From: JBBQYA01 sp038209155
GTDB lineage: Bacteria; Bacteroidota; Bacteroidia; Sphingobacteriales; Sphingobacteriaceae
Reading direction: 5' to 3'
Length of the DNA: 23,651 nt
NCBI GenBank assembly: GCA_038209155.1
Contig: JBBQYA010000040.1
Coordinates: 1 to 23,651, forward strand
The notes under the pieces were generated by a model. The model worked only from the letters and a program-made list of their open reading frames with translations, ran no database searches and was not told where the DNA came from. The position numbers and the translations under genes are program-made. This document shows, in pieces, positions 15,727 to 23,376 of this stretch (within the stretch, counting starts at the first letter, position 1; every line of letters starts with the position of its first letter).

Positions 15727-16404
15727 TTGAAAAAAATTATTTCAAAATCTAATGCAGGAGTTTACATTGCATTAACTATAATTATTTTATGGTGTGCAAG
15801 TCTAGGATTTTTTCTATCAAATCCATTGCCTTCAAATTTGTTTTTATTGCTATTATTCGTTTTGATTCAAACGCATCTCTACACTGGTTTATTTATAACT
15901 GCACATGATGCGATGCATGGAACAGTAAGTTCTAATAAAATTATTAATAATGGAATTGGGAAATTGGTAACATTTATGTATGCTCTTTTTTCCTACACTA
16001 AACTATTCCAAAAACATCACCAACATCACAAAGAGGTACACACAGAGAATGATCCTGACTATTACGAAGGCAACTTTTTTATTTGGTATTTTTATTTTAT
16101 TAAAAGATATTTAACTATTTGGCAAGTGTTAGCTATGGCTATAATTTTCAATATTTTAGCAATTTGGATTCCTGAAAAAAATTTAATTTTGTTTTGGGTG
16201 TTACCATCATTATTAAGCACATTACAATTATTTTATTTTGGCACTTATTTACCGCATCGCGGTGAGCACACCAACATACACCAATCAAAAACTCAAAATA
16301 AAAATCATTTTATTGCCTTCATAACTTGTTATTTCTTCGGATATCATTTTGAACATCATGATAAACCTTGGACACCTTGGTGGAAATTATATCAATTAAA
16401 ATAA
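15727..16404 (+). CDS. crtW: CrtW-type beta-carotene 4-ketolase (di-iron membrane desaturase superfamily)
   Basis: This 225-residue membrane di-iron enzyme is predicted to oxidise C-4 of a beta-ionone ring to a ketone. The histidine boxes are in the order and form seen in CrtW: ITAHDAMHGTV, KHHQHHKEVHTENDPDYY, and FGYHFEHHDKPWTPWW at the C-terminus, with LPHRGEHTN before it. Four hydrophobic stretches surround them. The start is a TTG at 15727, giving MKKIISKS. The next in-frame ATG is inside the first histidine box, so the TTG or an equally weak codon must be used. A CrtZ-type hydroxylase is less likely given the sequence around the second box and the PWTPWW end. It is the last gene of the operon. 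Confidence 0.85.
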   Translation: MKKIISKSNAGVYIALTIIILWCASLGFFLSNPLPSNLFLLLLFVLIQTHLYTGLFITAHDAMHGTVSSNKIINNGIGKLVTFMYALFSYTKLFQKHHQHHKEVHTENDPDYYEGNFFIWYFYFIKRYLTIWQVLAMAIIFNILAIWIPEKNLILFWVLPSLLSTLQLFYFGTYLPHRGEHTNIHQSKTQNKNHFIAFITCYFFGYHFEHHDKPWTPWWKLYQLK

Positions 16405-16562
16405 TCAAATCTTAAAGAAAGTTAGATTATGCATAAATAATTGTAATGATTATAGTATTTAAAAATAATTCTTGATTTGGAATTTTATATTGAATTTATT
16501 AAACAATAAATTGTTTTTTAAGTTAACAAATTACCTCAATTAATCTACTTCTGGCAGTAATT

Positions 16563-18935
16563 ATGAATAACATTTTTAAATTTTTTATTTTCCTTATACT
16601 GTTATTTCCATTATCCATATTTGCTCAGACGGGTGTCATAAAGGGAAAAGTAAATAACTCATTAAGTAATGAATCTTTGTTTGGTGTTTCAGTTGCAATC
16701 CAAGGCACTTCAATAGGAACAGTTACTGATATAAATGGGAATTACGAATTAAAAGATTTAAAACCAGGTTATTATAATCTTGATGTTATTTACATTGGTT
16801 ATAAACGTCAAACAGTTTTTGAAATTCAGGTAAGTAATGCCAAGGTGGCAATTATAGATATTGCGATTGAAGAAGAAACAGAAAATATAAATGAAGTAGA
16901 AATTCAAGCAGCAGCTTTTACAAAACCGCAAGAAAGCCCAGTATCATTACGAACTATTGGAGTTGCAGAAATCAAAAGAAATCCTGGTGGAAACAGAGAT
17001 ATATCAAAGGTAATTCAGTCATTACCAGGGGTTGCAGCTCCAGCAACATTCAGAAATGATATTATTGTTCGAGGTGGGTCTCCAAATGAAAATCGCTTTT
17101 TTTTAGATGGTATAGAGATTCCTAATATAAACCATTTTGCAACTCAGGGTGCTTCTGGCGGCCCAGTTGGATTAATCAATGTCGATTTTATAAGAGAAGT
17201 TGACTTCTATTCGGGTGCATTTCCTGCAAATCGAGGAAATTCTCTTAGTTCTGTGTTTGAATTTAAACTAAAGGACGGAAATTCGGATAAAATTGGAGCT
17301 TCGCTTACTGCGGGTTCGAGTGATTTTGCTTTGGCATTTGAAGGACCCATAGATTCCATAACTACATTTATTGCTTCCTATCGTGTTTCTTATTTACAGG
17401 CACTTTTTAAAGTAATTGGTCTCCCTTTTCTTCCACAATATAATGATTTTCAATTTAAAACTAAAACTAAAATTAATGCTAAAAACGAATTAGTACTTTT
17501 AGGAATTGGAGCGATAGATCGATTTACTCTTAATCTAGACGCAAACGAAACAGAAGATCAGCGATTTCTTTTAGCAAACCTTCCAGTAAATACTCAAGAT
17601 AATTATACGATAGGAGCTAATTATAAAAATTATCGTAAAAAAGGATTTAGCACATTGGTAATCAGTAGAAACGCATTAGATAATAGAGCTAGAAAATTTA
17701 AAAATAATGATGAAAGTCAAGCTAAAATACTTGATTATTCTTCACAAGAAACGGAAAACAAATTCCGCTTGGAGAACACAAGTAGAGAAAAAAGTTTGAA
17801 ACTTAATTATGGAATTAGTTTTGAAACGGTAAAATACAGAAGTAAAACTTTTAATGTCACACCTTTCGGAACTAATGATTTTGATTCTAAAATAAACTTC
17901 GTTAAGTATGGAATTTTTGCACAAGTAAGTAGAGGATTTATAAAAGAAAGGTTGCAATTATCTGCTGGTTTAAGAACTGATGCTGCAAATTATTCAGATG
18001 CATTAAGTAACCTATCAAAACAACTTTCACCACGACTTTCTGCTTCTTATAACTTAACAACTAATTTAAGTGTTAACGCCAATTCAGGTATTTACTATCA
18101 ATTGCCAGCATTTACGGTTTTAGGATTTCGAGATTTAAATAACCAATTAGTAAACAAATCAGCAGGTTTTATAAGAGTTGCTCATCAAGTATTTGGCATA
18201 GAATACAATACTTTAAGCAATTTAAGATTTACAGTTGAATCTTTTTATAAACAATATAGTAATTATCCTATGTTGCAGATATTAGGTGATACAATTCCTT
18301 TAGCAAATTTAGGTGCCGATTTTGGAGTTACTGGAAATTTGCCCGTTGCAGGATCTACAAAGGGAAGAAGTTATGGATTGGAGTTTCTTGCTCAACAGAA
18401 ATTAAATAAAGGATTTTACGGGATTGTTGCCTTAACTCTCGTAAGAAGCGAATTTCAAGATAAAAGAGGAAATTACCGACCATCTGCTTGGGATAGCAAA
18501 TATATTGTAAGCACTACAGCGGGAAAATTATTCAAACGAAATTGGGAAATTGGAGCAAAATTAAGATTAAGTGGAGGAGCTCCATTTACACCATTCGACG
18601 TGGAACAATCTTCCTTAAAATCAAACTTTGAAATTTTCCCACAAGGAATATTAGATTATGATAATTTGAATACTAATCGTTTAAAAACATTTTATCAGGT
18701 AGATATTAGAATAGATAAAAAATACCCCTTCAAAAATTTTAATTTTAATGTATTTTTAGATATTCAAAATATTAGCAATAATGTCTATAGTTTGCAACCA
18801 AACTTAACAGTAGCTCGAGATGCCGATGGTAATACTCTGACATCAAACACTGACCCTAGCAGATTTCAAACTAAATTAATAGCAAATACTTCTGGAAATG
18901 TTTTGCCGAGTTTAGGAATTATAATAGAATATTAA
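16563..18935 (+). CDS. TonB-dependent outer-membrane receptor with N-terminal carboxypeptidase-regulatory-like domain
   Basis: This 790-residue outer-membrane receptor takes up an unknown substrate using TonB energy. Residues 1-21 are a signal peptide (SIFA then Q). Residues 23 to about 105 form the carboxypeptidase D regulatory-like domain (GVIKGKVNN, GTVTDINGNYELKDLKPGYY, YIGYKRQ). The plug domain follows, with VIQSLPGVAAP, IIVRGGSPNENRFFLDGIE and FYSGAFPANRGN. The remainder is beta-barrel, ending in the aromatic-terminated strand SLGIIIEY. It has no SusD partner, so it is not a classical SusC. Substrate is unknown; ferrochelatase follows after 45 bp, which makes an iron or haem link conceivable but unproven. 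Upstream are 158 bp with no clear promoter. Confidence 0.9.
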   Translation: MNNIFKFFIFLILLFPLSIFAQTGVIKGKVNNSLSNESLFGVSVAIQGTSIGTVTDINGNYELKDLKPGYYNLDVIYIGYKRQTVFEIQVSNAKVAIIDIAIEEETENINEVEIQAAAFTKPQESPVSLRTIGVAEIKRNPGGNRDISKVIQSLPGVAAPATFRNDIIVRGGSPNENRFFLDGIEIPNINHFATQGASGGPVGLINVDFIREVDFYSGAFPANRGNSLSSVFEFKLKDGNSDKIGASLTAGSSDFALAFEGPIDSITTFIASYRVSYLQALFKVIGLPFLPQYNDFQFKTKTKINAKNELVLLGIGAIDRFTLNLDANETEDQRFLLANLPVNTQDNYTIGANYKNYRKKGFSTLVISRNALDNRARKFKNNDESQAKILDYSSQETENKFRLENTSREKSLKLNYGISFETVKYRSKTFNVTPFGTNDFDSKINFVKYGIFAQVSRGFIKERLQLSAGLRTDAANYSDALSNLSKQLSPRLSASYNLTTNLSVNANSGIYYQLPAFTVLGFRDLNNQLVNKSAGFIRVAHQVFGIEYNTLSNLRFTVESFYKQYSNYPMLQILGDTIPLANLGADFGVTGNLPVAGSTKGRSYGLEFLAQQKLNKGFYGIVALTLVRSEFQDKRGNYRPSAWDSKYIVSTTAGKLFKRNWEIGAKLRLSGGAPFTPFDVEQSSLKSNFEIFPQGILDYDNLNTNRLKTFYQVDIRIDKKYPFKNFNFNVFLDIQNISNNVYSLQPNLTVARDADGNTLTSNTDPSRFQTKLIANTSGNVLPSLGIIIEY

Positions 18936-18961
18936 TTTAAAATCAATTTGACAATAATTCT

Positions 18962-18976
18962 GTTATTTTGAATAAC
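18962..18976. promoter_or_regulatory. Short palindrome just upstream of hemH (possible operator)
   Basis: GTTATT, a 3-bp centre, then AATAAC form a perfect 6-bp inverted repeat ending 4 bp before the hemH ATG. It also overlaps a one-mismatch -7 element (TTATTTTG). In such AT-rich DNA a repeat this short can occur by chance, so the regulatory reading is weak. Confidence 0.2.
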
Positions 18977-18980
18977 AAAT

Positions 18981-20009
18981 ATGAATGGAATGAAAGAAAA
19001 AAAAGGAGTTTTGATCGTAAATTTGGGAACACCCAACAGCCCAAAAACAAGCGATGTTAGAACTTATTTGAATGAGTTTCTAATGGATGGAAGAGTGATT
19101 GACGTAAATGTAATTCCACGATTTATTTTAGTTAAAGGAATTATTGCTCCATTTAGAGGTCCAAAATCTGCCAAAACATACCGTGAAATTTGGTCAGACG
19201 AAGGAAGTCCTTTAATGGTTCACAGTCAAAAAAGTTCAATTTTATTACAAGAAAAACTAGGGAATGATTATCGAGTAATTTTGGCAATGCGATATCAAAC
19301 ACCATCCATAGAACAAGCGTTAAAGCAATTTTATGATGAAAGAATTTATGATATTTCTGTAATCCCATTGTTCCCTCAATATGCATCGGCAACCAATAGT
19401 TCAGTAAATCAGAAGGTTATGGAAATAGTTGGAAAATGGCAAATTATTCCTAAAATCTCATTTCTAAATAGTTTTCATGATCATCCAAAATTAATAAATG
19501 CATTTGCTGCTCGTGGAAAAGAACATGATATAGAATCTTATGATCATATTCTATTTAGTTTTCATGGTTTGCCGCAAAGACATATGCGAAATTCAGATCC
19601 AAGTGGCGAGCATTGTGTAAAAGTGAAAGATTGCTGTTTGCAAAAAACAGAAAATAATAAATATTGCTACAGTGCTCAATGCTATCAAACTGCAATGTTG
19701 ATTGCAGAAGAATTGTCCATTCCAAAAGAGAAATACACCATTTGTTTTCAATCAAGATTAGGAAATGATCCTTGGATTCAGCCGTATACGAGCAAAACTA
19801 TTAATGAATTAGCAAAACAAGGGATGAAAAAATTGCTAGTTTTTTGCCCAGCGTTTGTTGCAGATTGTTTAGAAACTGTTTATGAAGTAAGTATGGAATA
19901 TGACGAAGAATTTAAAGAAGCAGGTGGAGAAAAAATACAATTGGTAACCGGCTTAAACGATCATCCTCTTTGGATAGAAACAATGGTTGATTTGGTTCAT
20001 GAAAATTAA
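18981..20009 (+). CDS. hemH: Ferrochelatase
   Basis: Ferrochelatase inserts Fe2+ into a porphyrin in the final steps of haem synthesis. The 342 residues include VLIVNLGTP at 10-18, SPLM, AMRYQTPSI at 102-110, and the catalytic His195 in SFHGLPQRH. A cysteine-rich stretch follows (Cys212, 218, 219, 229, 234, in the form C-x5-CC-x9-C-x4-C). Then come CFQSRLGNDPW and FCPAFVADCLET with Glu298. The ATG at 18981 and a second ATG at 18990 are both possible starts; MKEKKGVL from the second fits the family equally well. The gene lies 45 bp behind the TonB-dependent receptor, and a 6-bp inverted repeat sits just upstream of the start. Confidence 0.95.
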   Translation: MNGMKEKKGVLIVNLGTPNSPKTSDVRTYLNEFLMDGRVIDVNVIPRFILVKGIIAPFRGPKSAKTYREIWSDEGSPLMVHSQKSSILLQEKLGNDYRVILAMRYQTPSIEQALKQFYDERIYDISVIPLFPQYASATNSSVNQKVMEIVGKWQIIPKISFLNSFHDHPKLINAFAARGKEHDIESYDHILFSFHGLPQRHMRNSDPSGEHCVKVKDCCLQKTENNKYCYSAQCYQTAMLIAEELSIPKEKYTICFQSRLGNDPWIQPYTSKTINELAKQGMKKLLVFCPAFVADCLETVYEVSMEYDEEFKEAGGEKIQLVTGLNDHPLWIETMVDLVHEN

Positions 20010-20060
20010 AATTCTAATCCTGAATAATATCTTTTTTAAAATATAATTTTAACATTAAAC

Positions 20061-20095
20061 AAAAAAACCGCCTCATATTCTGAGACGGTTTTTTT
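20061..20095 (-). terminator. Intrinsic terminator between convergent hemH and the DUF2911 gene
   Basis: A run of seven A, the CCG arm, a CTCA/TGAG inner stem around a five-base loop, the CGG arm and a run of seven T form a long hairpin with T tracts on both strands. One stem position is C opposite A on the plus strand but T opposite G on the minus strand, where RNA can form a G-U pair. The hairpin is therefore better formed for minus-strand transcription (the DUF2911 gene, ending 18 bp away). It may act in both directions, since hemH ends 52 bp on the other side. Confidence 0.88.
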
Positions 20096-20112
20096 ATTTA
20101 GTTATATTTTAA

Positions 20113-20961
20113 TTATTTCGATTTAGCTATTTCAGCAATTAATTTATCATTTAAAGCTACGTAATCTTCATTACCATCAGCTTTGGCAGTAATTTTTGAT
20201 GAATTAGCAGATACAGTAGCACCTTTGTAATCTTTCATTTTATTTTGAATTTTTGCCTTCAAATGCATTATCCAATACCCTTTTGCATTTAATTCCGTTG
20301 CTTTTGTAGCATACTCCAGCGCTTTATTTAAATCTTTTCCATTTTCAAAATAATAACTTGCTGCCGAATAGTAAGAACTTGCACTTGGCTTAGGATTTAG
20401 AGTAGATTCTATACTTGACATTACTTTAGTATCTATGTCGGTGTCAATTTTGAAACCAACTTTGGTTTTTTCCCAACTCAAATTCACCATAGCGGAGTTT
20501 GAAGTAAGCTCATCAAATGAAATTGTAAACGATTCTACATTATTAGTTAACATTATCGGTTTTGCAGTAAAACGTATTAAATCTTCTGCTTGCTTGTAAT
20601 CGCTTCCACCATTTCCAGTAAGATTTTTATGAATAATAAATGTCCAATCAGATTTCCCAGGAATAGTGAAGAGAGCATATTCTCCTGCAGGAAGTTTATT
20701 TCCATTAATGGATACTTCCTCCGAAAACGTAATTTTTGTTGAAGCGTTTGCACCCGTTCTCCAAATTTTATCAAAAGGTACAAGATCGCCAAAGATCACT
20801 CTTCCTTTTGCAGCCGGTCTTGAATATGATATCGTAATTTCTCCTAAACCTACACTTTGTTTTATGGTAGAAGCAGGACTTGGAGCTGGTGTTTTAATTT
20901 GAGATTGTGCAGTATTCACAATCATAAATAGAGCAAAAATGCTGTAGAGAATCTTTTTCAT
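20113..20961 (-). CDS. DUF2911 family exported protein with TPR-like C-terminal part
   Basis: The 282-residue protein has a signal peptide (1-20, ending AQS then Q) and is probably periplasmic. The DUF2911 domain spans about 25-170 and contains the family blocks ITISYSRPAAKGR, FGDLVPFDKIWRTGANAST, INGNKLPAGEYALFTIPG and WTFIIHKN. Residues from about 190 to 275 (SAASYYFENGKDLNKALEYATKATELN and the helix after it) look like one or two TPR-type helical hairpins. The family is common in Bacteroidota and has no established function. It is followed by a strong terminator and preceded by a candidate promoter, so it is probably transcribed alone. Confidence 0.88.
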   Translation of the reverse strand: MKKILYSIFALFMIVNTAQSQIKTPAPSPASTIKQSVGLGEITISYSRPAAKGRVIFGDLVPFDKIWRTGANASTKITFSEEVSINGNKLPAGEYALFTIPGKSDWTFIIHKNLTGNGGSDYKQAEDLIRFTAKPIMLTNNVESFTISFDELTSNSAMVNLSWEKTKVGFKIDTDIDTKVMSSIESTLNPKPSASSYYSAASYYFENGKDLNKALEYATKATELNAKGYWIMHLKAKIQNKMKDYKGATVSANSSKITAKADGNEDYVALNDKLIAEIAKSK

Positions 20962-20985
20962 GTTATTTTATTTTTTAGTAATCGT

Positions 20986-21012
20986 CAAATTTAATAATTT
21001 TTCAATATCAAA
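20986..21012 (-). promoter_or_regulatory. Candidate promoter for the DUF2911 gene
   Basis: On the minus strand TAAATTTG (20993-20986) matches the Bacteroidota -7 consensus TAnnTTTG exactly. A TTTG at 21012-21009 lies 15 bp upstream, shorter than the usual spacer, so the -33 assignment is uncertain. Predicted transcription would start near 20979, leaving a leader of under 20 bases. Confidence 0.4.
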
Positions 21013-21075
21013 TATGTAAGAAAAAGAACCTCAAAATTTTTTGTTTTAACAAAGAAAGAAATCTAAAATTACGAT

Positions 21076-21552
21076 TTAGCCGTTTTTTTTATTAAAAAAT
21101 TTAAAAACTGGAATAATCATTAAAAACAGAAATGGAGAAAGAATCCATTGTTTTAAAGATTGAAAAATCAGATTGAACCGCTCTATATGAGTAGTAAGAA
21201 ATATTCCATAAAGCAAAATCAAAAAAAATGCAGCAATGGAGACTATTATTATTGCAAACTTTACTACGATCTTATCTTTAAAAACCAACCAAATTCCTAT
21301 ACTCGTTAGTGCAATTATAGTGAAGATTGAAATAATAAGTGTATGTAATTTTTGATCAAATAATGCAGAATGAACGGGATGTTTAATAGCATTAAAATCT
21401 ACGCGAGTAACTAACAAACGATTTAAAGAAAATGTAAAATCTATTAAATAATATTCTGCTGTGTAGCCAGCAACAAATAACAAAAAAGCAATTACAAAAA
21501 TTACAATAATCTTTGCGAAACCTAAATTTAAATTATTATGATTTGAATTCAT
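21076..21552 (-). CDS. Exosortase-associated membrane protein (XrtF-system-like)
   Basis: This 158-residue protein has about four hydrophobic segments: roughly 11-31, 69-90, 94-118 and 135-150, the last followed by a basic end (KFFNKKNG). The segment between the first two holds polar conserved-looking residues (LNRLLVTRVDFNAIKHPVH). I recognise it mainly by position: it begins inside the last codons of the exosortase gene with a 17-bp overlap, as the small exosortase F-associated proteins do. The final LSPFLFLMIIPVFKFF also resembles the end of that family. No enzymatic motif is visible, and a role as assembly partner or substrate-presenting subunit of the exosortase is inference. Confidence 0.6.
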   Translation of the reverse strand: MNSNHNNLNLGFAKIIVIFVIAFLLFVAGYTAEYYLIDFTFSLNRLLVTRVDFNAIKHPVHSALFDQKLHTLIISIFTIIALTSIGIWLVFKDKIVVKFAIIIVSIAAFFLILLYGIFLTTHIERFNLIFQSLKQWILSPFLFLMIIPVFKFFNKKNG

Positions 21553-22075
21553 CTGTTTTTATCACTTTCACAGCAAATAAATTAACCCAAATCATCCATA
21601 ATATAAAAATAAACCCATAAACAATTACCGTAAAGGTATATTTATGATTAAATTCTACTAAATGTGGATAATGAATATTTATATATCCTAGATAAATAAT
21701 TCTTAAAATATTTAAAATAAAAATAGAAAGAATACCTGCTGGTATAAACCACAATTTATCTTTGATTCTTCCTGGAAAAAGTAAAACAAAAACAGAAAAT
21801 AATACAAATAAAATAAGTCCATTACAATTATGTGCTACACCTAAACCTCGTGCTCCATTTATAAATAAAAAACACTTATCTGTATTGTAAAAAATAACAG
21901 TTTTGGCGCCAAAAATGTTCAATAATTTTGCTGAAGCCTCTGTTGTAATAGTTGTAAGCCAAGTATCCAATCTGCCATCTGGTATCAAGACAAATTGATA
22001 AATAAGATACCACGATAAATAAATACTTAATGCTGAAAAAATAAATCTTAAAGCAGATTTGTTATCTGAAAACAT
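21536..22075 (-). CDS. xrtF: Exosortase family membrane protease/transpeptidase, XrtF-like
   Basis: This is a 179-residue integral membrane protein with the exosortase/archaeosortase catalytic set in order: Cys84 in AHNCNGL, Arg125 in LNILRI and His144 in FNHKYTF. About five or six transmembrane helices surround them. Exosortases recognise and process C-terminal sorting tails on secreted proteins. The short length, the Bacteroidota host and the associated small gene fit XrtF rather than the large polysaccharide-linked exosortases, but this subtype call is from memory. No protein in this window ends in a PEP-CTERM-like tail (motif, helix, basic cluster), so the substrate must be elsewhere. It overlaps the next gene by 17 bp, making a two-gene unit. 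Confidence 0.78.
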   Translation of the reverse strand: MFSDNKSALRFIFSALSIYLSWYLIYQFVLIPDGRLDTWLTTITTEASAKLLNIFGAKTVIFYNTDKCFLFINGARGLGVAHNCNGLILFVLFSVFVLLFPGRIKDKLWFIPAGILSIFILNILRIIYLGYINIHYPHLVEFNHKYTFTVIVYGFIFILWMIWVNLFAVKVIKTDEFKS

Positions 22076-22079
22076 TTGA

Positions 22080-22087
22080 TAAATGTA
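22080..22087 (-). promoter_or_regulatory. Weak -7 element upstream of the exosortase unit
   Basis: TACATTTA on the minus strand matches TAnnTTTG at seven of eight positions. It lies 4 bp before the exosortase ATG and just downstream of the preceding gene's terminator. No TTG is found at the expected -33 distance, where the terminator's T tract lies instead. The alternative is readthrough from the T9SS cargo gene. Confidence 0.22.
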
Positions 22088-22100
22088 TGAACAATGATTG

Positions 22101-22130
22101 AAAAAAAAACCCCAGCTTCGCAGCTAGGGT
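22101..22130 (-). terminator. Intrinsic terminator of the T9SS cargo gene
   Basis: On the minus strand ACCC-T-AGCT, a four-base loop, AGCT-G-GGGT and a run of nine T make a nine-pair hairpin with one T-G (U-G in RNA) wobble. The opposite strand has a C-A mismatch at that position and no T tract after the hairpin, so the direction is clearly minus. It starts 29 bp after the stop of the gene at 22159. Confidence 0.9.
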
Positions 22131-22158
22131 CTTTAAAATTAACACATGAAAAGTTATT

Positions 22159-23376
22159 TTATCTTTTGATAAGTTTTGTTCTAGCTAATTCATTATTTCC
22201 GCTTTTAATTGAAACGATGTATACACCTGAGGATAAATTGCTTATATCTTCTGAAATAATAACCTTCTCTAATCCAATTTGCAATTCTTTACTTAGAACT
22301 CTTTCTCCCAAAATATTTACAATTTGAATTGTTGCATTTAATGTTTCACTTGATTGAACAGCTATTGACAATTCATCATTTGCAGGATTTGGATAAATAG
22401 AACTTAATATTTCTATATCTTCAAGGTCTAAAATAGAACTTGATTTAGATCCTCCTCCAATAGGTGGTTTTGTAGGACCTGTAATTACGATTGGATTGTT
22501 TACATCAAATCCTGCCCCATTAGAATTCTTAACTTTTAGAACGTTAGAGTAAGTAAAATTCCCGTTAATATCTACAATTTTCAATCGATATCTTTTGGCT
22601 CCAGCCTTTAATTTATTGTCAAGGAATAGGTAGACATTACCATCTGCTGTAGTTCCCGAACCTGCAACTGTACCCAAATCTTGGTATCCGACATGGCGAG
22701 TGCTATCTTGCAAAATGAAATTTGCAACCTGAAATTCTACTAAAGTAGTCCAATTTACTTTTATAGTACCACCTTGTGCCTCACCTGTAAATAATCCCAT
22801 AACAGTAGCTGTAGGTAAAGGTTGAGGAACAGAGAATCTTAGCTCAAAGCGTCCATCTCCAGAAGAGTTTGGATCTGAGGTAGTAGTGAAATTGTAGATA
22901 TTGTTCGCTCTAATATCTGTAGAAGTTTGAGTGAAATTATCTATTAATGTAATATTTGTAGTAATATTAAAATTTGCTAAATCATTAAAAATCATAGATA
23001 ATGCACCTAAAGAATTCGCTCCAATAGATAACTTTATGGTATCCCTTTTTAGCAAAGCTGGATATTTATTTATCGCTAAATATAAATTGTCTTTAGATCT
23101 GCTGGAAATACTTACGTTAGATCCAAAAAACTTTAAAGCATCTTCTTGATTAAAATAATTTTTTCTACCGCCGGATGCAAAATAAATAACAATCTCATCA
23201 CTATTATTAGCGTCTTTTACTAATTTAACTCTCATTAGATCAGGTACGTTAGCTTCGGCGGCTAGATTGCAAAAAAGCATAATTGCAATTAAGTTTAAAA
23301 ATCCTTTCCACTTAAGCGCAGGTAAGATTTTATTAAGATTAGATACTGATAATTTTTTTATGTAAATGTTTTCCAT
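22159..23376 (-). CDS. Secreted protein with T9SS type A C-terminal sorting domain
   Basis: The 405-residue protein has a long N-terminal signal (about 1-42: basic stretch to residue 24, hydrophobic core, AEA before NVP). Residues 45 to about 180 form a beta-rich domain I cannot assign. Residues about 190-300 resemble the fibronectin-like repeat often seen before T9SS signals (WTTLVEFQVANFILQ, YRLKIVDINGNFTYSNVLKV). A low-complexity linker, PTKPPIGGGSKSSS, precedes the sorting domain at about 315-405, with IYPNPANDEL, IQIVNILGERV, ISNLSSGVYIV and a basic end (KLIKR). This domain directs passage through the type IX system and processing at the cell surface. A strong terminator follows, and no clear promoter was found upstream. 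Confidence 0.88.
   Translation of the reverse strand: MENIYIKKLSVSNLNKILPALKWKGFLNLIAIMLFCNLAAEANVPDLMRVKLVKDANNSDEIVIYFASGGRKNYFNQEDALKFFGSNVSISSRSKDNLYLAINKYPALLKRDTIKLSIGANSLGALSMIFNDLANFNITTNITLIDNFTQTSTDIRANNIYNFTTTSDPNSSGDGRFELRFSVPQPLPTATVMGLFTGEAQGGTIKVNWTTLVEFQVANFILQDSTRHVGYQDLGTVAGSGTTADGNVYLFLDNKLKAGAKRYRLKIVDINGNFTYSNVLKVKNSNGAGFDVNNPIVITGPTKPPIGGGSKSSSILDLEDIEILSSIYPNPANDELSIAVQSSETLNATIQIVNILGERVLSKELQIGLEKVIISEDISNLSSGVYIVSIKSGNNELARTKLIKR

Noticed and set aside
16501..16519. Hairpin AAACAA / TTGTTT followed by T as terminator of the carotenoid operon
   Set aside because: The stem is six pairs, almost all A-T, with a four-base loop; such structures are frequent by chance in this AT-rich DNA and would be very unstable.
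18948..18976. E. coli-like TTGACA box upstream of hemH
   Set aside because: Bacteroidota sigma factors use TTG / TAnnTTTG elements, and there is no good TATAAT at 17 bp; TTG to the nearest -7-like element is only about 12 bp.
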